Source of the DNA: Antedon bifida
Taxonomy: Eukaryota > Echinodermata > Crinoidea > Comatulida > Antedonidae
Reading direction: 5' to 3'
Assembly (NCBI GenBank): GCA_963402885.1
Contig: OY727095.1
Span: 6,701,001 to 6,765,000, forward strand
Length of the DNA: 64,000 nt
Shown here: positions 60,801 through 62,332 of the stretch, one piece after another
How positions within the stretch are numbered: the stretch's first letter is position 1
How the letters are laid out: each line of letters opens with the position of its first letter
The notes under the pieces: model-generated
Told to the model about the DNA's origin: nothing
The model's database searches: none
The model's input: the letters and a program-made list of their open reading frames with translations, nothing else
Made by a program: the position numbers and the translations under genes

Positions 60801-62332
60801 AGTAGTAGATGGTTCAGTAGTTGAGGGTTCTGTTGTTGATGGTTTAGTAGTAGATGGTACAGTAGGTGAGGGCTCTGTTGTTGATTGTTCAGTAGTTGAG
60901 GGCTCTGTAGTTGATGGCTCAGTAGTTGAGGGCTCTGTAGTTGATGGTTCAGTAGTAGATGTTTCAGTAGTAGATGGTTCAGTAGTAGATGGTTCAGTAG
61001 TTGAGGGCTTTGCTGTTGATTGTTCAGTAGTAGAAGGTACAGTAGTTGAGGGTTCTGTAGTAGATGGTTCGGTAGTAGATAGCTCAGTAGTTGAGGGCTC
61101 TGTTGTTGATGGTTCAGTAGTAGGTGGTTCAGTAGTTGAAGGCTCTGTCGTTGATGGTTGAGTAGTTGACGGCTCTGTCGTTGATGGTTCCGTAGTTGAG
61201 GGCTCAGTTGTTGATGGTTCAGTAGTTGATTGCTCAGTAGTAGATAGCTCAGTAGTAGATGGCTCAGTAGTAGATGGCTCAGTAGTAGATGGTTCAGTAG
61301 TTGATGGCTCAGTAGTTGAGGGCTCTGTAGTTGAGGGTTCAGTAGTTGATTGCTCAGTAGTAGATAGCTCAGTAGTAGATGGCTCAGTAGTAGATGGCTC
61401 AGTAGTAGATGGCTCAGTAATAGCTGGTTCAGTAGTTGACGGCTCAGTAGTTGAGGGCTCTGTCGTTGATGGTTCAGTAGTTGATGGCTCTGTAGTTGAT
61501 GGCTCAGTAGTTGATGGTTCAGTAGTTGAGGGCTCTGTTGTTGATGGTTCAGTAGTAGATGGTTCAGTAGTAGATGGTTCAGTAGTAGATAGTTCAGTAG
61601 TAGATGGTTCAGTAGTTGAGGGCTTTGTTGTTGGTGGTTCAGTAGTGGAGGGTTCTGTAGTAGATGGTTCAGTAGTTGAGGGTTCTGTTGTTGATGGTTC
61701 AGTAGTAGATGGTTCAGTAGTTGAGGGCTCTGTTGTTGATTGTTCAGTAGTTGAGTGCTCTGCAGTTGATGGCTCTGTAGTTGAGGGCTCTGTTGTTGAT
61801 GGTTCAGTAGTAGATGGTTCAGTAGTTGAGGGCTTTGTTGTTGATGGTTCAGTAGTAGAAGGTTCAGTAGTTGAGGGTTCTGTAGTATATGGTTCAGTAG
61901 TTGAGGACTCTGTTGTTGATGGTTCAGTAGCTGAGGGTTCTGTAGTAGATGGCTCAGTAGTAGATGGCTCAGTAGTAGATTTAGTGGTTGATGGTTCCGT
62001 AGTTGAGGGCTCTGTAGTTGATGGCTCTGTAGTTGAGGGCTCTGTTGTTGATGGCTCTGTAGTTGAGGGCTCTGTTGTTGATAGTTCCGTAGTTGAGGGC
62101 TCTGTAGTCGATGGTTCAGTAGTAGATGGTTCAGTAGTTGAGGGCTTTGTTGTTGATGGTTCAGTAGTAGAAGGTTCAGTAGTTGAGGGTTCAGTAGTTG
62201 AGGGTTCTGTAGTAGATCGCTCAGTAGTAGATGGCTCAGTTGTTAAGGATTCTGTTGTCGGAGGCCTACATATACATTCAGTAGTTGACGGCTCTGTCAT
62301 TGATGGTTCATGAGGTACAATTTGTTTAGTTA
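17435..62332 (-). CDS. Gene B: MUC4-like transmembrane mucin, 53 visible exons (whole span)
   Basis: This is a spliced gene encoding about 7,970 residues over 45 kb. Exon lengths and phases are consistent throughout (total 23,913 nt after the first partial codon, exactly divisible by three, one terminal stop). Domain order: PTS mucin domain (about 5,300 residues), LDLa x2, sushi x2, EGF x2, NIDO, AMOP, VWD, a beta-sandwich-like segment, about 20 EGF, SEA-like, 6 EGF, SEA, 2 EGF, TM helix, cytoplasmic tail. NIDO-AMOP-VWD-EGF-TM is the MUC4 family core; LDLa, sushi and SEA modules are additions relative to human MUC4. Inferred role: a tethered glycocalyx mucin with an adhesive stalk and signalling tail. 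The signal-peptide exon is missing and probably lies right of 62332. Introns without their own entry hold AT-rich sequence in which I see nothing further. Confidence 0.9.
17590..18023. repeat. 159-bp tandem repeat (2.6 copies) of a 'CTTGGTT...TTGCG' element
   Basis: 'AAGCTTGGTT' or a close variant begins at 17599, 17758 and 17917, a period of 159 bp, each followed by 'gcaagcgagttgaccaatga' or a remnant. The third copy lacks an internal part. Related single copies lie at 21160-21290 and 35335-35648, so this is probably a tandemly multiplied non-autonomous DNA element downstream of exon 52. Confidence 0.7.
18178..18232. repeat. (GAT)n-type microsatellite
   Basis: Imperfect run of GATGATGTT and GATGATGAT units inside the intron between exons 52 and 53. 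Confidence 0.8.
18356..18457 (-). CDS. Gene B exon 52: cytoplasmic tail
   Basis: 102 nt, phase 0 at both ends. It encodes [19 protein letters not shown] and, further on, [14 protein letters not shown]. Contains Tyr motifs YDSV, YVVT and YEEY (the last across the splice). Confidence 0.85.
18750..19024 (-). CDS. Gene B exon 51: transmembrane helix and juxtamembrane tail
   Basis: Acceptor ttttcatag, donor GTAAGT, phase 1 to 0. After EPVP a hydrophobic stretch of about 27 residues ([20 protein letters not shown] onward) ends at the stop-transfer cluster RKRRQE. This gives a type I membrane protein with a cytoplasmic C-terminus. The tail carries [10 protein letters not shown] and ends NSTYFN. Confidence 0.92.
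19228..19268 (-). CDS. Gene B exon 50: 41-nt exon, end of last EGF
   Basis: Small exon, phase 2 to 1, encoding [13 protein letters not shown] and completing the membrane-proximal EGF begun in exon 49. Frame agreement with both neighbours supports it. Confidence 0.8.
19436..19537 (-). CDS. Gene B exon 49: juxtamembrane EGFs
   Basis: Phase 2 at both ends. [12 protein letters not shown] closes one EGF and [17 protein letters not shown] opens the next. Introns cut inside EGFs here, unlike the one-EGF-per-exon pattern elsewhere. Confidence 0.85.
19858..19939 (-). CDS. Gene B exon 48: first half of a juxtamembrane EGF
   Basis: Encodes [20 protein letters not shown] and then IVC, phase 1 to 2, with donor GTTTGT. 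It follows the SEA module, a usual arrangement in tethered mucins. Confidence 0.8.
20382..20574. mobile_element. Element with CAGTGGCGTAAC end, copy 1
   Basis: Begins CAGTGGCGTAAC and ends in a degenerate inverse (GCCGTTACACT). The interior ('tccaacgctgg', 'cccctgggtttagccag') is shared with 40746-40904, whose end GTTACGCCACTG is the exact inverse of the start seen here. A short non-autonomous DNA transposon, possibly hAT-like. Confidence 0.6.
20596..20827 (-). CDS. Gene B exon 47: SEA module with cleavage motif
   Basis: Phase 0 to 1. Contains [20 protein letters not shown] followed directly by [14 protein letters not shown]-[IV]-[IV]-V is the SEA autoproteolysis site, and its position before the beta strand is canonical. 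It would yield a non-covalent heterodimer near the membrane. The rest of the exon ([16 protein letters not shown]) fits the SEA helix. Confidence 0.85.
21160..21290. mobile_element. 'TTGCGTC / GGAAACCAAGC' element
   Basis: Shares 'gaataatccatcgcttgtga' with the 17.6-18.0 kb tandem array and ends 'gtggaaaccaagc', the inverse of the array's 'gcttggtt'. A MITE-like element in the intron between exons 46 and 47. Confidence 0.6.
21405..21532 (-). CDS. Gene B exon 46: N-terminal half of SEA
   Basis: Phase 1 to 0. Encodes [20 protein letters not shown] and then [14 protein letters not shown], which matches the start of SEA modules, and joins in frame to the GSIIV exon. Confidence 0.8.
21825..21868 (+). 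mobile_element. 3' tail of a repeated element
   Basis: Nearly identical to 12863-12912 ('cctcgtaaaatattgttg' plus an A-rich tail). It lies within the intron between exons 45 and 46. Confidence 0.45.
21967..22086 (-). CDS. Gene B exon 45: calcium-binding EGF
   Basis: Phase 1-1 exon, one [22 protein letters not shown] and [10 protein letters not shown]. Nearly the same protein as exon 43, marking a duplication. Confidence 0.92.
22247..22369 (-). CDS. Gene B exon 44: calcium-binding EGF
   Basis: Phase 1-1: [18 protein letters not shown] and [16 protein letters not shown]. Close copy of exon 42. Confidence 0.92.
22518..22637 (-). CDS. Gene B exon 43: calcium-binding EGF
   Basis: Phase 1-1: [19 protein letters not shown] and [16 protein letters not shown]. 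Pairs with exon 45. Confidence 0.92.
22841..22963 (-). CDS. Gene B exon 42: calcium-binding EGF
   Basis: Phase 1-1: [18 protein letters not shown] and [16 protein letters not shown]. Pairs with exon 44. Confidence 0.92.
23292..23417 (-). CDS. Gene B exon 41: calcium-binding EGF
   Basis: Phase 1-1: [17 protein letters not shown] and [16 protein letters not shown]. Confidence 0.92.
23611..23722. mobile_element. Palindromic MITE family 1, copy 1
   Basis: Diverged copy of the 'AAGCTCTGTCTACACTATCA' terminal-repeat family, with the conserved core 'tatatggacatgatgatgtc' and end 'gacagagctt'. Confidence 0.7.
23937..24014. mobile_element. MITE family 1, copy 2 (short)
   Basis: Starts 'aaagctctgtc', contains 'aactagtttgacaaaaa' and ends 'gtagaaagagcttt'. 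A deleted or folded derivative in the same intron as copy 1. Confidence 0.6.
24035..24175 (-). CDS. Gene B exon 40: EGF-like module
   Basis: Phase 1-1: [18 protein letters not shown] and [19 protein letters not shown]. It lacks the DxDEC calcium signature of its neighbours and follows the first SEA-like module. Confidence 0.85.
24290..24412 (+). mobile_element. Possible LINE 3' tail
   Basis: Untranslated-like sequence ending 'ggaaataaaataaaattgaa', resembling other retroelement tails in the window. Weak call, based on the tail only. Confidence 0.3.
24677..24917 (-). CDS. Gene B exon 39: SEA-like module, second part
   Basis: Phase 0 to 1. [20 protein letters not shown] followed by [18 protein letters not shown] has the SEA turn and strand, but DGIRA replaces the GS cleavage pair. 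Then [11 protein letters not shown] fits the helix, and a Thr/Asp-rich linker follows. Confidence 0.75.
25412..25524 (-). CDS. Gene B exon 38: SEA-like module, first part
   Basis: Phase 1 to 0. Encodes [20 protein letters not shown] and then [18 protein letters not shown], leading in frame to exon 39. The split matches the exon 46/47 SEA split (phase 0), which supports shared origin. Confidence 0.75.
25836..25964 (-). CDS. Gene B exon 37: calcium-binding EGF
   Basis: Phase 1-1: [20 protein letters not shown] and [16 protein letters not shown]. Confidence 0.9.
26085..26153 (-). CDS. Candidate optional exon 36b of gene B
   Basis: Open segment after acceptor ctactccttcag, reading [20 protein letters not shown] then VPF. 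With donor GTAAAT at 26084 it is 69 nt and symmetric phase 1-1, so it could be included or skipped without breaking the frame. The better-looking donor GTATGT (exon end 26051) would shift the frame into the next EGF. No domain recognised. Confidence 0.35.
26182..26333. mobile_element. MITE family 1, copy 3 (full length)
   Basis: About 150 bp with inverted ends 'gttctgtctacactatcaaac' (left) and 'gtttgatagtgtagacag' (right). The interior includes 'atggacataatgatgtcat'. Best-preserved copy. Confidence 0.8.
26481..26603 (-). CDS. Gene B exon 36: calcium-binding EGF
   Basis: Phase 1-1: [18 protein letters not shown] and [16 protein letters not shown]. Confidence 0.92.
26970..27110 (-). CDS. Gene B exon 35: calcium-binding EGF
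   Basis: Phase 1-1: [18 protein letters not shown], with a longer last loop ([16 protein letters not shown]). Confidence 0.9.
27220..27272. repeat. Dispersed repeat 'ATATGGCGTTTCATACGTAT'
   Basis: The same core occurs at 32228-32266 in another intron, with looser similarity on either side. Probably an old element; no termini identified. Confidence 0.45.
27498..27749 (-). CDS. Gene B exon 34: two calcium-binding EGFs in one exon
   Basis: Phase 1-1, 252 nt. First [22 protein letters not shown], second [18 protein letters not shown], joined directly at CVNIDEC. The usual intervening intron is absent. Confidence 0.92.
27996..28161. mobile_element. MITE family 1, copy 4 (opposite orientation)
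   Basis: Inverted ends 'aaagctctgtcatctacact' and 'agtgtagatagagctta'. The core 'gacatcatcatgtcca' is the inverse of copy 3. Confidence 0.75.
28208..28330 (-). CDS. Gene B exon 33: calcium-binding EGF
   Basis: Phase 1-1: [17 protein letters not shown] and [17 protein letters not shown]. Confidence 0.92.
28608..28733 (-). CDS. Gene B exon 32: calcium-binding EGF
   Basis: Phase 1-1: [19 protein letters not shown] and [16 protein letters not shown]. Confidence 0.92.
28736..28761. repeat. (GAA)n microsatellite beside a splice acceptor
   Basis: On the minus strand this is a (CTT)n run just upstream of the exon 32 acceptor, where the polypyrimidine tract sits. Confidence 0.85.
29133..29246 (-). 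CDS. Gene B exon 31: EGF
   Basis: Phase 1-1, shorter: [17 protein letters not shown] and [14 protein letters not shown]. Confidence 0.9.
29650..29772 (-). CDS. Gene B exon 30: EGF with GC splice donor
   Basis: Phase 1-1: [20 protein letters not shown] and [18 protein letters not shown]. The exon must end at CAAG|GCATGT; the nearest GT, four bases on, would break the frame. A GC-AG intron is inferred. Confidence 0.85.
29949..30178. repeat. Minisatellite, 16-21 bp 'GTGCGACAACTTTGTTACAAA' units
   Basis: About a dozen head-to-tail units starting GTGCGACA, in two length classes (with 'acttt' or with 'ggt'), inside the intron between exons 29 and 30. Confidence 0.9.
30219..30376. mobile_element. 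MITE family 1, copy 5
   Basis: Inverted ends 'actatcaaactttgtgac' and 'gtcaaactagtttgatagta', directly next to the minisatellite. The left end is decayed. Confidence 0.7.
30406..30534 (-). CDS. Gene B exon 29: EGF-like
   Basis: Phase 1-1: [19 protein letters not shown] and [16 protein letters not shown]. It starts without the DxNEC signature; contains sequons NAT and NGT. Confidence 0.85.
30791..30913 (-). CDS. Gene B exon 28: calcium-binding EGF
   Basis: Phase 1-1: [20 protein letters not shown] and [18 protein letters not shown]; donor GTTAGT. Confidence 0.9.
31124..31249 (-). CDS. Gene B exon 27: calcium-binding EGF
   Basis: Phase 1-1: [19 protein letters not shown] and [16 protein letters not shown]. 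Confidence 0.92.
31455..31638. mobile_element. GC-rich foldback element
   Basis: The outer arms 'gggtctttcacacctgttc' and 'gaacaggtatgaaagactc' are near-inverse repeats, followed inward by 'ggcacggttc' and 'gaaccgtgcc'. GC-rich against an AT-rich intron. A related piece lies at 44636-44751. Confidence 0.65.
31686..31808 (-). CDS. Gene B exon 26: calcium-binding EGF
   Basis: Phase 1-1: [18 protein letters not shown] and [16 protein letters not shown]. Confidence 0.9.
31925..32170 (-). CDS. Gene B exon 25: two calcium-binding EGFs in one exon
   Basis: Phase 1-1, 246 nt: [18 protein letters not shown], then [20 protein letters not shown] and [16 protein letters not shown]. Like exon 34, the inter-EGF intron is missing. 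Confidence 0.92.
32228..32266. repeat. Dispersed repeat, partner of 27220-27272
   Basis: Shares 'catatggcgtttcatacgta' with 27220-27272. Confidence 0.45.
32519..32641 (-). CDS. Gene B exon 24: calcium-binding EGF
   Basis: Phase 1-1: [18 protein letters not shown] and [16 protein letters not shown]. Confidence 0.92.
32722..33212. mobile_element. 491-bp element with perfect 19-bp inverted ends
   Basis: TAAAGATGTATTGTCCCTT at 32722-32740 is exactly inverted at 33194-33212. The outer TA may be the target duplication, as in Tc1/mariner-type MITEs. No transposase frame. It fills most of the intron between exons 23 and 24. Confidence 0.8.
33455..33577 (-). CDS. Gene B exon 23: calcium-binding EGF
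   Basis: Phase 1-1: [18 protein letters not shown] and [16 protein letters not shown]. Confidence 0.92.
33884..34024 (-). CDS. Gene B exon 22: EGF
   Basis: Phase 1-1: [18 protein letters not shown] and [19 protein letters not shown] longer first loop than in the neighbours. Confidence 0.9.
   Translation of the reverse strand, partial: TTTNALLDKNRLKVPHSVTNYVRIRWEATHVVVGLDMSCIQMNETA
34162..34342 (-). CDS. Gene B exon 21: EGF end plus a second EGF
   Basis: Phase 0 to 1. [17 protein letters not shown] completes the EGF begun in exon 20; then [14 protein letters not shown] and [17 protein letters not shown] form another. Confidence 0.88.
34822..35003 (-). CDS. Gene B exon 20: end of post-VWD beta-sandwich and start of EGF
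   Basis: Phase 1 to 0. [20 protein letters not shown] followed by a beta strand, then [13 protein letters not shown] opens an EGF. The G-x-F-x-W-x-P pattern occurs after VWD in MUC4-type proteins. Confidence 0.82.
35335..35648. mobile_element. 'TTGCGTCGC / CCAAGCTT' element
   Basis: Internally repeated 'aagtgggaaccgacgacgca' (twice), with ends 'gcgtggttctcactacgacg' and 'gtggaaaccaagctt', related to the 21.2-kb and 17.6-kb elements. Confidence 0.6.
35684..35875 (-). CDS. Gene B exon 19: post-VWD beta-sandwich-like segment
   Basis: Phase 1-1: [40 protein letters not shown] and [14 protein letters not shown]. The pattern resembles a cadherin- or Ig-like fold; sequons NET and NAS. Family not certain. 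Confidence 0.8.
36155..36259. mobile_element. MITE family 1, copy 6 (3' truncated)
   Basis: Starts 'aaagctctgtctacactatc' and keeps the 'gaacatgatgatgtcat' core but lacks the right inverted end. Confidence 0.7.
36387..36647 (-). CDS. Gene B exon 18: C-terminal part of VWD/MUC4 core
   Basis: Phase 1-1. The splice makes W then [20 protein letters not shown]; later [15 protein letters not shown] and [17 protein letters not shown]. The W-x-L-T...F-x-Y and C-x-x-D...TGN patterns are typical after VWD in MUC4-like proteins. Confidence 0.85.
36718..37028 (-). mobile_element. tRNA-derived SINE, minus-oriented copy
   Basis: Shares the tRNA-like head and body ('aggcaagatactttacttac', 'tgcctctctccacccaggtg') with 45245-45535. 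It ends in a run of ATT (AAT on plus) at 36811-36840 and a tail with 'gcgctatataag'. Lies in the intron between exons 17 and 18. Confidence 0.75.
37452..37559 (-). CDS. Gene B exon 17: VWD
   Basis: Phase 1-1: [19 protein letters not shown] and then [20 protein letters not shown] spans the splice and matches VWD GLFGxWN. Confidence 0.88.
37790..37890 (+). mobile_element. Possible retroelement fragment
   Basis: A short plus frame, [16 protein letters not shown], looks like the basic tail of some non-LTR ORFs. Weak evidence. Confidence 0.2.
37954..38148 (-). CDS. Gene B exon 16: VWD
   Basis: Phase 1-1: [38 protein letters not shown] and [11 protein letters not shown], which contains the conserved GLxG of VWD. 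Confidence 0.88.
38252..38339 (-). CDS. Gene B exon 15: VWD
   Basis: Phase 0 to 1, 88 nt: [20 protein letters not shown] and EITVDTLRN. Beta strands of VWD, with sequons NGT and NQT. Confidence 0.82.
38694..38899 (-). CDS. Gene B exon 14: start of VWD
   Basis: Phase 1 to 0. [18 protein letters not shown] is the VWD signature (GDPH...D...Y.FNG), followed by GEFLC and MFQLQCRM. Preceded directly by AMOP, as in MUC4. Confidence 0.93.
39255..39374 (-). CDS. Gene B exon 13: AMOP, C-terminal half
   Basis: Phase 1-1: [20 protein letters not shown] and [15 protein letters not shown]. The CC...C...RP...C.FYRPP pattern is the AMOP core. Confidence 0.9.
39505..39699 (-). CDS. Gene B exon 12: AMOP, middle
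   Basis: Phase 1-1: [30 protein letters not shown] and SEIRYAYSG-like aromatic- and glycine-rich sequence ending ERYTKHI. CCYWWY fits AMOP; the aromatic richness is unusual. Confidence 0.82.
40151..40173. repeat. (TA)n microsatellite
   Basis: Run of TA next to the exon 11 donor. Confidence 0.85.
40184..40679 (-). CDS. Gene B exon 11: end of NIDO and start of AMOP
   Basis: Phase 0 to 1, 496 nt. [20 protein letters not shown] ends the NIDO domain (NTFQ-x-x-LxTDG-x-x-TF is diagnostic). Then [20 protein letters not shown], and CLDWYNED with CPCGLLQ, start the AMOP region. Confidence 0.93.
40746..40904. mobile_element. Element with CAGTGGCGTAAC-type end, copy 2
   Basis: Shares 'ccctccaacgctgg' and 'gcccctgggtttagccag' with 20382-20574, and ends GTTACGCCACTG. 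Confidence 0.6.
41132..41397. repeat. 133-bp direct tandem duplication
   Basis: 'gatatacgtgatttgccaat' at 41135 and 41268, with near-identical sequence following. The second copy abuts the exon 10 donor. Confidence 0.9.
41406..41564 (-). CDS. Gene B exon 10: NIDO
   Basis: Phase 0-0: [20 protein letters not shown] and [21 protein letters not shown]-x-x-VTWYQ is the NIDO core strand. Confidence 0.92.
41909..42076 (-). CDS. Gene B exon 9: NIDO
   Basis: Phase 0-0: [20 protein letters not shown], then [22 protein letters not shown]-x-F and I-x-PFW are NIDO hallmarks. Confidence 0.93.
42288..42414. mobile_element. MITE family 1, copy 7 (right end lost)
   Basis: Starts 'aagctctgtctacaccatca', core 'tatatggacatgatgatgtc', breaks off near 'ccaactagtt'. 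Confidence 0.7.
42661..42815 (-). CDS. Gene B exon 8: start of NIDO
   Basis: Phase 1 to 0: [20 protein letters not shown] and [23 protein letters not shown]...GDS.L is the NIDO beginning. Confidence 0.9.
43205..43324 (-). CDS. Gene B exon 7: calcium-binding EGF
   Basis: Phase 1-1: [17 protein letters not shown] and [16 protein letters not shown]; donor GTTAGA. Confidence 0.88.
43576..43698 (-). CDS. Gene B exon 6: calcium-binding EGF
   Basis: Phase 1-1: [18 protein letters not shown] and [16 protein letters not shown]. Confidence 0.92.
43854..44063 (-). CDS. Gene B exon 5: sushi (CCP) module 2
   Basis: Phase 1-1: [33 protein letters not shown] and [10 protein letters not shown], closing at KQCRG. 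Four Cys in CCP spacing, with an extended last loop. Confidence 0.88.
44371..44550 (-). CDS. Gene B exon 4: sushi (CCP) module 1
   Basis: Phase 1-1: [31 protein letters not shown] and [15 protein letters not shown]. Four Cys as in CCP; the usual Trp before the last Cys is absent. Confidence 0.9.
44636..44751. mobile_element. GC-rich foldback sequence abutting a splice donor
   Basis: 'ggctcggcccggctcc' is partly inverted against 'ggagccgagtcgaacc'. The right end 'caggtgtaaaagtac' resembles the 31455-31638 element and supplies the first bases of the intron after exon 3. Confidence 0.5.
44752..44877 (-). CDS. Gene B exon 3: LDL-receptor class A module 2
   Basis: Phase 1-1: [20 protein letters not shown] then [15 protein letters not shown]. 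Six Cys and the acidic calcium site D-G-x-x-x-D-C...DE. Confidence 0.88.
45245..45535 (+). mobile_element. tRNA-derived SINE, plus-oriented copy
   Basis: A-box-like TGGCGCAGTG at 45251-45260 and B box GGTTCGAATCC at 45294-45304, then the shared body and 'ggcgctatataaatcc' with ATT tail. About 290 bp. Confidence 0.8.
46102..46230 (-). CDS. Gene B exon 2: LDL-receptor class A module 1
   Basis: Phase 1-1: [20 protein letters not shown], then [20 protein letters not shown]. CDGxxDCxDGEDE is the calcium-binding LDLa signature. First globular module after the mucin domain. Confidence 0.93.
46430..62332 (-). CDS. Gene B exon 1 (visible): giant PTS mucin exon, about 5,300 residues
   Basis: An uninterrupted 15,903-nt exon in phase 1-1, with donor GCAG|GTAAGT at 46429. 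The acceptor chosen is gttgtgtcag at 62333. It encodes about 1,000 pentapeptides of consensus STTEP, later mixing with STTES toward the C-terminal end (46430-49400). Expected to be a long, stiff, O-glycosylated and strongly acidic stalk. Two short Cys-X-Cys islands interrupt it (near 49410 and 62270). An upstream hydrophobic stretch ([11 protein letters not shown], coded at 62363-62331) looks like a signal peptide but has no ATG and a stop at 62382-62384, so it is probably the intron's pyrimidine tract. Confidence 0.93.
47647..48700. repeat. 525-bp internal duplication
   Basis: Landmarks recur 525 bp apart (35 units): 'gacggctct' 47647 and 48172, 'gtggtcaatg' 47911 and 48436. The spacing grows to 540 bp downstream by one extra unit. 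Confidence 0.8.
49480..50647. repeat. 660-bp internal duplication
   Basis: 'gtcgaagatg' at 49591 and 50251, and matching sequence from about 49480-49987 and 50140-50647 (44 units apart). The same pair recurs at 55084 and 55744 through the larger duplication. Confidence 0.85.
49575..55067. repeat. 5,493-bp tandem duplication, copy 1
   Basis: Landmarks are offset by exactly 5,493 bp from copy 2. In the rows compared I saw no mismatch. The right boundary is at 'gttc|cgtagttgag'. Confidence 0.88.
55068..60560. repeat. 5,493-bp tandem duplication, copy 2
   Basis: Identity to copy 1 ends at 60560, where 'ggttc' continues 'agtagttaat' instead of 'cgtagttgag'. The size is 1,831 codons, so the frame is kept. 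Confidence 0.88.

Larger units (their letters stand above)
46430..62320 (-). repeat. 15-bp coding tandem array with higher-order duplications
   Basis: Basic unit is 15 bp (TCA-ACT-ACT-GAA-CCA and variants), about 1,000 copies. Variants such as [15 protein letters not shown] and ATTEP act as landmarks that expose larger duplications (see separate entries). Confidence 0.95.

Noticed and set aside
46549-62313. Plus-strand SVVDG frames, up to 3,671 codons
   Set aside because: Exact complement of the STTEP frame; no splice or domain support, whereas the minus frame joins LDLa and later exons in phase.
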